Positions 43,383 through 55,600 of a DNA stretch of 64,000 nt are shown here, piece after piece (the stretch's first letter is position 1; each line of letters opens with the position of its first letter). The position numbers were made by a program, and so were the translations under genes. The notes under the pieces are model-generated. The model saw only the letters and a list, made by a program, of their open reading frames with translations, did no database searches and had not been told where the DNA came from. Origin of the DNA: Phlebotomus papatasi (lineage: Eukaryota > Arthropoda > Insecta > Diptera > Psychodidae); contig NC_077223.1 in NCBI RefSeq assembly GCF_024763615.1, positions 88,412,627 to 88,476,626 of the forward strand, read 5' to 3'.

Positions 43383-45986
43383 TCAATTAGCTTGCTTCAA
43401 CTGAGACGTAATGAAAGCAACCATAGTGGTATCGTGAAGAGACAATTTAGAACCTTCCTTAAATTCAAATCTCTGAGAAATTTGTAGCCAAGCACTCTCA
43501 ACATTCATAGACATGGGAGTTTGAAGCCAGGATCCATAGTCTATCCTAAGTCCTCCGGTAAGTAGTTGATCAAAAGGTTGTTGTCCTATGTGAAACATTA
43601 TGTGCAACAGTGTCTGCGAATCTTCTTCAATTTTCTGACCAGGAAGAGGTTGTAGTTCACTCTTCTCAACTTCACTGACTCCCAACTGTTGGTAGATCCA
43701 TTCGAGATTGTTTTTGATGTAGCGAAAGAGAATTCTAAGACTCTGCTTTCCCACTGGTGTTGTTAGAACATCGCTTGCTAGCATTTCTGCAATGTAGTCT
43801 GCGTTCTCAACGTCAAATTCTTCTCCTGAACTAGTGCTAGGCTGCATCCCAGCCTCGAGATCATCTATTTTGACAGTGGAGGTAAAGCTAAGGCCTACAG
43901 TCTCCTCCATAGCTGTTTCAACTGTTGTTGGAGCCAGTTGCGTATCCCTAGCTTGCTTGAGAAACAAACTTAGCTGATCGGTATGCTTGTTATCGGCATC
44001 CACTGAGCATATGGCTTCAGCGACAGTCTGGCAAATGGAAGCTTTCTCAGAATCTTTATCACTTTCGTTCTCACAAACTTCAAGGAGTTTGGTGTAGAGT
44101 GCCATGAAGAGAATTTGGATGAGAACTGAATCTCCAAGTGGACGAACATCAGCTGGGATGATGTCCATTAGAGCTATCGATACCTTATACAAACAATCCG
44201 GGATACAGTCCCACATTTCTGAGAAGCAGGATATAGCTAAGGACATCGCCTGGTACATTGAAGCGTTGCCAGTGTGAACGGCAGAAATCAGCATATGAAC
44301 AACAGGATCAAGTACGGGATAAACAAGGTGAAGCAAAGCTTCAAGCCAAGCTGGACGCTTCTGATTCCAAACTTGACGTCGATCAAGGGCAGCTGCCCAA
44401 TCCTTAACTTGAGTTTTTTCTAGAGCTGATATCAGCGTAAGATTGATATCGTGCATTTTCCCCGTCATCACGACAACGTAAACCAGTGAAAGGACGACTT
44501 GATAATTTGTCTGACCTACTGGATCAACATCTTCCTTCGTCCACTCTTCAACTTTTGTACACTCCATTCCACACATGAATCCTTCGCATTTTTTGGCGAA
44601 TTTCTTCCTGTTCAGCAAAGGCTGTGCCAATGCGGCTACGAAACGATCACTGGAGGGTTGATTGCTCAGCAGATGATGGAGAATTATCATAGAGAGATTA
44701 GCATCCCTCATTAGTAATACTTTCAACAGTAGTGACCAATTAGCCTGAGGCGCTCCCATGAGGACCCTCAATTCCAAACTCAAAGCAGTATTGGGTCCAA
44801 ACTCTGAGCATCTTGTTGCCCAGTGCCCATTCTGATTGGTGGGAAACATTTTTGGAAGTGTAAAGATGATCCAAGGGGCCGGGAGTCCCTGTCGCGATGT
44901 CATCATTCCCATCGAAGCTGGTCCTTTCTTAAGGACTCTAAACAGGACTCCGAGCGGTGCTCCCCGAAGCAGAAGACAAGAGAAAAGTTCCTGACACTTT
45001 GCATGAATGTCTCGGATGGTCTTTGTTTGGTTAATTATGTTCAATCCGACGTAGGCTTCGGCATTTTCAGAAATAGCCGGGAGAAGTTCAGCTACGCAAT
45101 GTAGGATATTGCAGATGTCTACGAGAAGGAGTTGGGAGCGAGCCTGGCTTGGACTGAGTTGAGTGTAGCGAATGGTAAAGACAGTGAGGGTTTCATTGAG
45201 CATTCCGGCGAAAACACGCTGAGCCATGTTGGGAGGAACAGAGTTCCACAGATCCTTCCGGGTGCCTTGCATATAGAGCCACCACATTTGAACAGTATAG
45301 GAGCCTCGTTCGGACTCAAAGAAGGGCTGTTGGTTCTCCCAGTTGAGAGTCTCTGCATCCTGGAGGATGTAGAGTGTAAGAAGACGACAGTGCAGATCTA
45401 GCAAACGCTCTGCCAGAGCTTCTGTTAGTTCTGAGTACTGCTTGTAGCTCATCTTCAAAGAGCCTCCCTTCTCATCACCGCGCGGTGGACAAACAGACAC
45501 TGATACATTCTGCAAGTAGATCCAGATGCTGTTCTTCACCAGAGCAGCTGCACCAATTGTAGCCGTAAGTACGGTCAAATCTGCATGATCTAGAGCTTCC
45601 TGACTGAGATGATGAATGTGCTCAAGCAATTTATCTGCGCATTTCGTTAGCAAATTTACAAATTTTTCCGGATCAGATGTCTTGACAATTCCTCCACAGT
45701 GAGCACCCAAATCATCCTCGGACTCTTCATGAATCTCATCCTTGATATCGAATAAATTCAGGAGTCCGGAATTTTTCTTGTAAGCCGCGTAATACTCATC
45801 TTCCCACCAGCGAACAATTTTAACAGCAGCAAACGAAGCATAGCGCGGAAAATCGAGTTTCCCACCAACAATACCTGGACAAATTGTCTCTTGGAGTACC
45901 ACTTGATTCTGCTGATAGTACTGCATATCTCTCTGGAGCAGGATAGGAACCCTGTCCATGAGATTTCCCTCTTCCATCACCTCCAT
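43383..45986 (-). CDS. Large intronless conserved protein, KIAA0825-like (tentative)
   Basis: An 867-residue frame from the ATG at 45986 (context GAAAATGG, better than the in-frame ATG at 46010, which would add 8 residues). The stop is at 43383-43385. Recognisable stretches are LLDLHCRLLTLYILQDAE, ENQQPFFESERGSYTVQMWW, GTRKDLWNSVPPNMAQRVFA and MLNETLTVFTIRYTQLSPSQ. These remind me of the metazoan KIAA0825 family, whose vertebrate member is reported in limb-development disorders, but the match is from memory. There is no signal peptide, no evident membrane helix and no catalytic motif; it is mostly helical and probably intracellular. An uninterrupted 2.6 kb reading frame is odd beside its intron-rich neighbours. 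Additional upstream exons cannot be excluded. Only about 100 bp separate its stop from the cadherin stop on the other strand. Confidence 0.75.
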   Translation of the reverse strand: MEVMEEGNLMDRVPILLQRDMQYYQQNQVVLQETICPGIVGGKLDFPRYASFAAVKIVRWWEDEYYAAYKKNSGLLNLFDIKDEIHEESEDDLGAHCGGIVKTSDPEKFVNLLTKCADKLLEHIHHLSQEALDHADLTVLTATIGAAALVKNSIWIYLQNVSVSVCPPRGDEKGGSLKMSYKQYSELTEALAERLLDLHCRLLTLYILQDAETLNWENQQPFFESERGSYTVQMWWLYMQGTRKDLWNSVPPNMAQRVFAGMLNETLTVFTIRYTQLSPSQARSQLLLVDICNILHCVAELLPAISENAEAYVGLNIINQTKTIRDIHAKCQELFSCLLLRGAPLGVLFRVLKKGPASMGMMTSRQGLPAPWIIFTLPKMFPTNQNGHWATRCSEFGPNTALSLELRVLMGAPQANWSLLLKVLLMRDANLSMIILHHLLSNQPSSDRFVAALAQPLLNRKKFAKKCEGFMCGMECTKVEEWTKEDVDPVGQTNYQVVLSLVYVVVMTGKMHDINLTLISALEKTQVKDWAAALDRRQVWNQKRPAWLEALLHLVYPVLDPVVHMLISAVHTGNASMYQAMSLAISCFSEMWDCIPDCLYKVSIALMDIIPADVRPLGDSVLIQILFMALYTKLLEVCENESDKDSEKASICQTVAEAICSVDADNKHTDQLSLFLKQARDTQLAPTTVETAMEETVGLSFTSTVKIDDLEAGMQPSTSSGEEFDVENADYIAEMLASDVLTTPVGKQSLRILFRYIKNNLEWIYQQLGVSEVEKSELQPLPGQKIEEDSQTLLHIMFHIGQQPFDQLLTGGLRIDYGSWLQTPMSMNVESAWLQISQRFEFKEGSKLSLHDTTMVAFITSQLKQAN

Positions 45987-46663
45987 TTTCAAACACAAAA
46001 ACTTTCTCACACGACAATTTCAAGTGAAAATGCTCAGAAAACTGAACCAACCTGGGCTATTGATTCAACAGAAATCCCAACCATGGTAACCTGCTTCTAT
46101 TGAAAAAAAAACTCCATTGGATTTTTTGTGTCTTAATCAAATTCCTTCCATTTATTCTCCAAGTGCAATACAATTTATCAAAACCACGACAATTTGCTTG
46201 CAAAATTCGACACTATACATTTGGTAATATCATCTAAATTCAGTGACTAAATATTTCTTTTTATTTTTTAATGATGTTGAGAATACAAATTCTCATCCTA
46301 AATTTTATCGATGTTCCTCTTTATTGTGTTCTCATTAAGGTTTATTCAATACATTTTCGAATAAGAAACCATCTTCCAAATGTTTCACTGAGACCAACTG
46401 TAAGTTCTTCTTACACATTTATCATCTTTCACATTAAAATCCAATTTATTGCTATCACTCTCCATAAAGTGGAAATTCAGCAAGGAATATTAAATTAAGT
46501 GGTTGTGGAAGAGAGATGTGTTTTTGAATTTTACTCAAAATATAACACAATATGGTGAATCAGTCATAATGGGATTTTCTTCCTTCAATTTATTACAATT
46601 AAAGATCTTACATCCTAAGTCTGTGATTTTCTTTTATCATTCCTTAGCTACCAATAGCACTCT
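45987..46663. other. Spacer between KIAA0825-like start and NACHO 3' end
   Basis: Both genes run on the minus strand. AATAAA (complement at 46589-46594) lies about 70 bp beyond the NACHO stop and is a good polyadenylation signal. Short plus-strand frames here have no recognisable content. Confidence 0.5.
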
Positions 46664-49600
46664 CTACTCCTGCTTGAGACCATTTGCTGTAGCTTGAGCA
46701 GCTGCAGCAGCTTCCATTTCACGTCGATTTATCTGGAAAATACACAAAAATTGATTAAATGGACATTCATTGATGATTTTCTTAAATAGATCCATCTGGA
46801 ATTCATCATTCTGTTAATGTGTATATTTCCTATTCTAATTCCGATATAAATAGAGTTTCATAATATTCTTTGATGCGAATAAATATTATTGAATTGTGTT
46901 GCAATAAGGCTATTAAACTGATTTACAGCCGAGAATCAGAAACATTTTTGATTTTTAGTGAATGTTAAAGCTAAGACACATTGACTGTAAAAACGTTCAC
47001 ACACATTGAGCCGAGACATATACCAGCCAGATAAGGTAGAGTAACTAACTACTTTTAGAATCTTTGAAATCTTTAAATTCTTGGTAGATTGAAAGGATTT
47101 ATTCATAGTTGCTCTGAAGAAGTATCCCTCTGTTACATTTAGATTTTGTGAGATTTTTGGATTTTACAATTGAAATTAAGTTAAATTAGCTAAATAATTC
47201 TAAGTGGAGTAAATGCTTACTGTCCAAAGACCCTGCAGGGCTGCTCATATTTATAACAGGATTTTCTATTTTAAATTAGAATATTTCTCCGCAACCGTTC
47301 ATCGTTATCGAAAAAGCTACCATAAGAGTAACAAAAACGGAAAAAAATAGATCCTATGGTGGGTGTCTTGGCTATCCCTCTGGTCTTAAATTTTTACTTA
47401 ACGATTTATTAGATGAGATTCTGAGCAATCTCATATCCTGCCATCGGCTCCAAACTTTACCTGAATTTCACGTTTCACCACTTCTTGATAACGAATATAT
47501 TGGTCGCTAAAAAACGTTCTGTAATGGTGGTTTTTTGCAATAGTTTTAGCTCCGATTCTAATTGTCAGAATTTTATCAATAAGGAAGTTAAAAAGCACTC
47601 ACAAAATTCCACATCTCCTTTTAACATCTGAAGTTCATAAAACCACCGCTAGAGGCGCAATTATTAAAAAGAAAATTTTACAAATTTCTAAGTTAATTAG
47701 CTCCGACTCTATGCTATGGCACAAATCGCACTGAAATTTTAGTATATTATAGTTGCACAATATTAAATGAGACGCTCAGAGCAGAAGTGGGCTGTTTTAA
47801 TAGGGAAATGCATACAAAGGAGACCAAATCTGTTCTGAGCGTCTCAAATAATAAAACTTAATCCTCTAACGTCTGATTTTTTAATATGCAAGAAAAAGTA
47901 GTGAGATAAGTTTTTCTAGGCTACACTGAGAGAAAAACGGGGGTGCGATTAACATTTTTTCCTCATAACTTTAACACTTTTTAGGTGTAAAAATATATCA
48001 ACATTTTTCATGTTAATTTTACATCTTTTTAAGGGTAAAATTAATATGAAAAAGGGTAACTTTAACCCCGAATACATTTAAAAAGCATAATATTTACACC
48101 GATTTCGGATCAATACTGCAGGGTAAAATTAACATTTCCGGAATGTTATTTTAACTTTTTTGGATTTCTCTCAGTGTAATTATGGTCCAACAAACTCAAA
48201 AATACCATCTGTTCGTCATTATCTTTTTTAGTTTGAGTGCCAGGTGAGAAAAGGTTAAGATACCCTGAGGAGTATGATAAGCGTTTAGGCATCAAATGAC
48301 TAAAATATTTTTATTAAAAAATATCGAACAGAGAGTAAAATAAATTCATTCTAAATGTTTTTATGGATGGCTATTATATAATTATTATAAAAAATATATA
48401 TATTTTTAGAAAAAGAACTTTAGAATTTTTAAAATTCACTATTGATAAAATTGAAGTGTCAATCGCTCTGGTTTTTAACAAATAATTCACAGATCAGCTA
48501 TGAAAATGTCACTTTTTTGTATATCTTGAAGGTACTACTTAGAAATATACATTGTTCATCTTCTAATCTTTTTCATAAACTTGGACATTTAAAGTCAGAT
48601 TAGTGATCTTATCATCATAGCCAAAATCTACTTCTTCGTAGGGTAAATGTCCTAATTCAAAACCATTTCCAGACGCTTTAACTTTCACAGGAGATTCAAC
48701 ACATTAAGTTCATATTTTTTCTGAAGAGAATTACATAAATTTGATCCTTGGCTCTTCTAGAATGTTACTGTTTAGTGGAAAATTCTTCAGATATAATTTG
48801 AAAACTTCTTAAATACAAGAAAAATACGCGAGCGTAAAATGCTGCTATTGGAAACATATTAATTCAAATGGAGACAAGGGAAAGTTTCTAATTGGAAACA
48901 AACAGTGTAAGTGAAACCGCGATGAAAGGCTTCCAAAACCTTGTTGAGAAGTACCTGAGTGCAGAATTTGTTCTTATTCATGATCTTTTCTCCTTTCCCA
49001 TCTAAAACAATAAGAAAATCTCTCCAAAAAATCATATTTCCGGGGTTTCCTATTGAAGCATTTGCAGACACTTCAGAAAAACCCTTTTTGTTCACGAAAT
49101 AGGTAAGTATTTCATTTGAAAACTTCACGTACAGTTAACAATAAAGATTAGCACTTAATTCAACTAAAATTAGCCAGAAATATGACATAAATGTTAAACA
49201 AAACGAATAAACAACAGTCACTTTATTGTGTTTTTCATTGGAAAACATGGTCGATCTATGAAAAATTCGATGGTGAAAAGGTATATTTTTAATTTTTCTG
49301 AGAAACTAACAAATTAAAATTTGTGGAATGGATTTTCGTTTTATTTGGAGCAAAATTAACTAAATAATGAACCTGTGGTATAGAAAATATATAAATATAA
49401 TAATTTAGTACTGTATTTATCATGATAGTACTGTATTTATCTGTATAGTAGCGAAAAATTTCCATTTAAAGCAGGTTTTGAATTAGCCTAATTTACCCTA
49501 TAGTTGCACAATTAAATAATAAAACTTAAGTGCCTTGGATACCCTTATCCGAGCTGGGTCAACATTGAACAATTAACCGGCCTATATCTCCTATATTTCA

Positions 49601-52600
49601 TACGAAAAAATCGTTAAATCATTCCTAGTAATGGTCTCTCAAAGTCAAACGTTAAAAGGGCTTTAGAGAACGTATTTCTCATCCGAATGGTGTTCGAAAT
49701 TTCGATAAAAGTGAACTGGTTCCTCTTAGTTCTGAACTGAATTATTGTCCAAAATATAGTTATATTACTCCTGTAGTGTATTTTGGGCAGTGCTTTGAAT
49801 GATTTATAAATCGGTTGTGAATCGGTAATTAACCGGTTATGAACCGTTAAGTAATTATCATACACACAGAGAAGTGATTTTGAGAAAGCGGTGTTGAATT
49901 TGGGGTTAAATTTGGTGTTGGAGTTGCTGGAACACCAACCGTTGTACCATTCACATCAAATTCACACCAAGTTTTGAATCGAAGGTGTTGTATGAAATAC
50001 TTTGGCGGTGTTGTAGAAACTCCGCCACAAAAATGTCTAAAATGGTGCAAGAGTAACACCATCAATTCTCTATAAAGGTGCTGCCACAACACCATCCGGT
50101 GTTGTTTACTATCCTTCGTGTGCTCTTTTCCCTCCCCGCTGCATCAGTAACAAATTGGTCAGTGAAGAGTGCGGAAGTGATGTTACGCAATTTTCTTTGC
50201 TTAATCGCAAGTGTTAACTGTCTTAATTAATGCATTTTCGGAATGTATTTTATTTATCGATAATCTAAACAATATTTCGGTGAAGTGTTTTATCTTTTGT
50301 TTCAACGGGGTTTTCCAGTGGAAATTGTGCAGAGATTTCTTGGTGAGTTTACCCTTTGATTACTCATCCATATCAAGAAATTATCCTTCAGTATAGATTT
50401 CAAAAATTTCATTTTTTTTTTTAAATTATTGTAATGCTTTCCTACTGACATTTCTTTTGCAAAATTTCAAGCCAAACTGGGCGAATGGCGAATTTAAAGG
50501 CAGGAGTCAAAAAAGGGCAGTTTGAAAGATGTCTCAGAAAAAGTGCAAGTGTCTTCATCAACGAAATTGAAAAAGGACGAGATTTTTACCATCATCATCA
50601 TTATTTTCAACCGCTTATTCCTTGGAGTCGTGGAGATTTTTACCGAGGTAGGTAATTTGAAACCGAAATTATATTTTATATCAATTTCTTTTTTTTTATT
50701 AATTTAATTTAAGAACCATGCATGATTTTATTATTTTTTTTATTCTAGTTTTTACTTTGTTTAACCCTTTATTCTATTCAAATATTAAAACAAAACAGAT
50801 ATTTTAATAAGAAAATCTTCGTGTTTCATTTAGGAAACTTACTAAGTTGCTGCGGCGAAAAATGTCGAGCCTTCGGGATCATTTTTTAACAAATTTAGGA
50901 ACATTAGACATTCCTAAAAAAAAGGAATTTTTACTAAAATCGATCGAAGTAAAAAAAGGCTCCTAAAAAGAAGGAAGAGGATATGGAAGATATTCCTGAA
51001 TCTTTTGTTTCACAAGGTATAATTTTCTTTTCTTAACACAAAATTAAATGTTTATTTCTTAAAAATTTACTATACTTTTTATATGTATTTCAGATGAGGA
51101 AACTGCTTTAAGCTACACTTCAACTGTGATGTCCAAATGGGGAAAAAATATTTCCCTCTTGCTGAATTGAAAGATAAATGGGCGATTTTGGTCACTTCAT
51201 ACGCTTGCAAATTGGTAAATATTCTTTTTAATATATATCTTTCAAAATATTATCACCGTATTTTATAATTCAGTTTATTATTAATTTGCTTAATTAAAAT
51301 TCTTCTTTATTCCCTTTATTTCTAGATTAATTTTGATTGTGAGGAGTTGTATGCTGATTGCAAGCCTCTCGTGCCTCTCGTGAGTTCAAAAAGATTTCTC
51401 AATATACAATTTCCCAGTTGAAAATTTTCGAAGAGGAAGAGAAGCCCACCGATCCAGGTAAATTATAAAAAAGTGATTTTTCATGTTATTAAAACTTCTT
51501 TTTACAAAAATATGTGATTAAAAAATATTATTAAAAAATTTTATGTTTTATATTATATTATTTAATGTAAATTATGTAGAAGTATAAAATATCATAAAAA
51601 TATCCTCACAGTTGTATAAAATATCTTAAAATCAAAATATCAAAATTATAATTTTTTTTATTAATAAAACAAAACCTGTGATGAAAAATTGTGATTAAAA
51701 AATATTAATTAAAAAATATAATGTTAATCATATTTAATGTAAATTTGTAAAAAAATTCTTCTATTAAAAATATTTATCAGAGATATAAAATTCGTGTTTC
51801 ATTTATTTTATTTCGATAAGGATATGGATTTCGATATGGGAGCATTTAAAAAATTCGTTATATTTGAAAAAAAGTGGAGGAAAATTCACACTTTTATTGG
51901 TGTAAAACGAACACCTATATTTTCTTGAGATGGTGTGATACAAAATCCACAATGGTGTTCCAACAACGCAAAATTTGGTGTTAATAATTGGTGTAAAATT
52001 GGTGTAATCAGAAACCCAAAGCCGGTGTTGGTTGCTTATTTGGTACCATTTGGTGTATTCTGAACACCGAATTGGGGTTAGTTGATTTTGGGGTTGAGGT
52101 TGGTGTGTCCGACAACACCAATTGGAGTTGTCATTCCACTAAAATTTCTCTGTGTGTACTGTATTTAACACACAGATCTCTCAATACCTTTCCTTGCCTT
52201 TTTTATCGGAACCGTTTTAATTAATTTTACATAGGTTTTGTCGAAGGCGATAACCATTTGACCGGCAATGTGTACGTACCATAAGCATCGGAAAAAATAG
52301 AAATCACTAAGCCAAGACACACACCCTATTAGTGTAAAAAATCGCGAAGTTCTCTTTAAAAAATATTATCAAGAATTAATTTTTCATTCAGGGTTCAAGG
52401 AAAAATGTAATAGAAAATGTGTGTAAAATCCTTTTAGCATTAACTTCCTTACAAAAATCCATTTTGAAAATTCGCTTTTCCTTTTGATGTATTTTTCTTA
52501 TTTAATTAAATAAATAAAATAATGCTAAATTAATTGTGTAAATTGAGTGTGATTGGTAGAAAATTACCCATCTACTTAAAATAGAACTCATTCTTACTGA

Positions 52601-55600
52601 TTTTTTCTAATGTCTGTCTTCACCAAACCATTGCCAAATCAAAATCTTATTTACTCACCTGATACCAAACCACGAGTCTCCCGCCTAGCATAAATGTGAA
52701 GACGAGAGCTGGTCCGGATCTCTCAAAAGGATCACTCACCATGTAATGTGAGTATACAGCAAGCAGCATGAGTGCAAGTAATGTAATATTGGCAGCATTT
52801 TTAATTTTATCTGTGAAAAAAAAGAGAAACAAGAAAAGCAATGAAAATTTTCAGGTACGGCAGCCAAGAAAAGTTCATGGTAATGTGAAAATTTGGCGAT
52901 TTACACCACACAAAATTTCCTCATTATCAACCTTCAAGAAGATACTCACGAAATGGTACAAACACCATGGCAAGTCCACAAATCACTTCGAGAATACCAA
53001 CCACTCGTCTATACCATTTGGATGGGATTTTGAGGTCAAACACTGATGCCAGAGGGAAAACTTTAGCATATTTCACATACTCCTTCCGCTGAAATGATAA
53101 AACAATTTATTTTTTTCGGGCGCCACACAAAAATAAGACAAATCAATAAAATGAATTTATTGATAAAGTCATAAATTGCATGATGATTAAATCACTACAG
53201 TGTAGGGGAGAGTGGGGCAATTTAATACAGGACAATTTTTTTTCCTCAGATTTCCAAAATTAGTAAATTAGTTCATACTTAATTAGTTAATTAGTTTTCT
53301 AAAAGTATTGTGTTTTTTTTTGTTTTTCGGTAACTCATAAACAGAATCCATTTTTGTTACCCGAAAAACATTTCACGAAATTCGGGAAACTTAAAAATGT
53401 TTCACGAAACCAAAGAAATATAAATTAAATTTCGAAACATCTTCAAAAATCCAAAAATTTTCGCAAAATCTAGGAAATCCTAGAAAAACTTCGTGAACTC
53501 AAAACCGAAAAACGTTCAAAGATGTTTCGTGAAACGTGAGAAATTAAACTTTTATTTATAAAACCCAGAAAACCCAAAGAAAAGTTTTCGAAATCCTAGA
53601 TAACTAGAAAAAAATCATGCATTCCAAAAAAAAAACAAAAAAGAATTTCGCAAAACCAGAAAAATCTAAAAACAGTTTATTAATCCCGAGCAACCCAAAG
53701 AAAGGTTTAACGAAATTCGAGAAATCCAAATAAAAAATCGTGAGTTCGAAGAAACCGAAAGAATTTTGTTGCAAAATCCTAGAAACTCAAAAAAGTACCT
53801 CATAACCCAAGAAACCCATAAACAATTTTTAGGCAATTTAAGGAACCTAAAAAAAACGTTTCGCGAAATCCAAGAAAACAAATTTCACGAAAAAAATCTT
53901 GTAAATAACGTTCATTAAATTTTCCAAAATTAACCAAAAAATATTTAAAGTCACAATTTCGAATATTTTGCAAACTGGAACACTTTTTCTCTCGAAAGCA
54001 TACGTAGAGGAAGACTTTCAATCTTCAAATACACTCGGGCTTTTAAAAGGTTCTTATCATTGCCTTAATCTGGTCCTCACGGACTTCTTGGATGTGGGTA
54101 ATGTCCATCTTTTAAAATAACTGAATTGTGTTATGGCCTCTACACACTAGAGCAATTTATGCCCATGTTGAAGCATATTCCCTAGGTTTTTTTTTAGGAA
54201 AAACTCTTCAATATGGACATAAATTTCTCTAATGTGTAGAGGCCATTAAGCATGAGCCTGACCATCATAAGTGGTAGTTGACTTCAAATATAGGAATAAT
54301 TATTTTGTGAACCGATAGATAGCATCAATGTCGTGGACACTTTGTCGTGAAATACTAAGTTGACGTCTAATTCGAATCCAGAAATACGTTATTCGTCATG
54401 AGTGCATGAAAAGCGTCGCTCTAAAAGGCTCTTTTTCTCAGTTTTCACCACAAAGGACAAAAAATTTCACATGAATGGACCGTTAAATACATCGAAAACT
54501 TAAAATTGTTCGTTCCGGTTCGTTCCTAAGTTGATGAGGCAATTTAAAAACAATACTTATTTGTTGATTAAGCAATTGATTGATTGATTAAGCAATTTAA
54601 ATCAATTACTTATCAGAACGTAGACAAAATGACACATCAAATGCATGAATAAATTGTTTATTTGTTTAATCGGAACCTAACCTTGAAATTGCCACCACAA
54701 ACAGCAAGAATAACTCAGGAAGGTGTACAAATATAATATTTAAGTATTCGAACTCATTTCCTTGCGCATAACCTCAAATATCGGCAATATATTGTTAAAA
54801 GTTAGAAAAGTTAAACGAATTGATGTTCGTTGAGAGATAAGTCTTAACCCATTCAGTTACCTCCATGGCAAGTTCTTTTTTTTATGTAGCTATTTGAAGC
54901 CAGCTCCTTCACTCAGCTCACAGAGCCGATCGGGAAAAGTTATTTAGATAAAAATCTAGTATATTTATCCCTTCACAGGGATCAGTAACTTCCAAAAGAG
55001 GATCAGTTCTCACTTATAAGTTATTTTGCATAACGGTTGCAAAAGCAGAGAAATTCCCATACGTGTTTGCACTTAAAAATGCGCTTTGGCTTCAACTGTA
55101 CAGGACATATGCCAGAGGGGTGCATTCAGTCAATGTTCTAGAAATACTTAAAATAGAATGTTAATATTTTGGAATAAGTTTCTTGCAGATTAATAGATGA
55201 TTTTTTTGAAAAGAAAACTTTTTTTTTATCTGGAGTCGCGGGGAGGCGCTATCAAACACACATTTTAACAGTCACTGAATTTAAATTATGTGCATTAATT
55301 CAATAAAAACTCTTTTGATTTAGGTAGAGTAACTATCCAGGAAAACAAATTGGCAATCAGAATTCAAATCAGGAAAGAGGATGAAGGCCAATTTTAACAA
55401 ATTCCACGGGATGTCGTATTTTCCGTCCGCCATTTTGAGCAAAAATCATTCATGATTTTCTGAGAAGCGAGAAAAGAACAATAAAATGTATTTTCATCTC
55501 TGTCGGGCTAATTTTTCCAAGTAATTGAAGGATTTAAGTTACTAAAAATCCATTCCCAACAGCAATTCGAATAACGATTGCCCAGAAATAAATCATCTAA

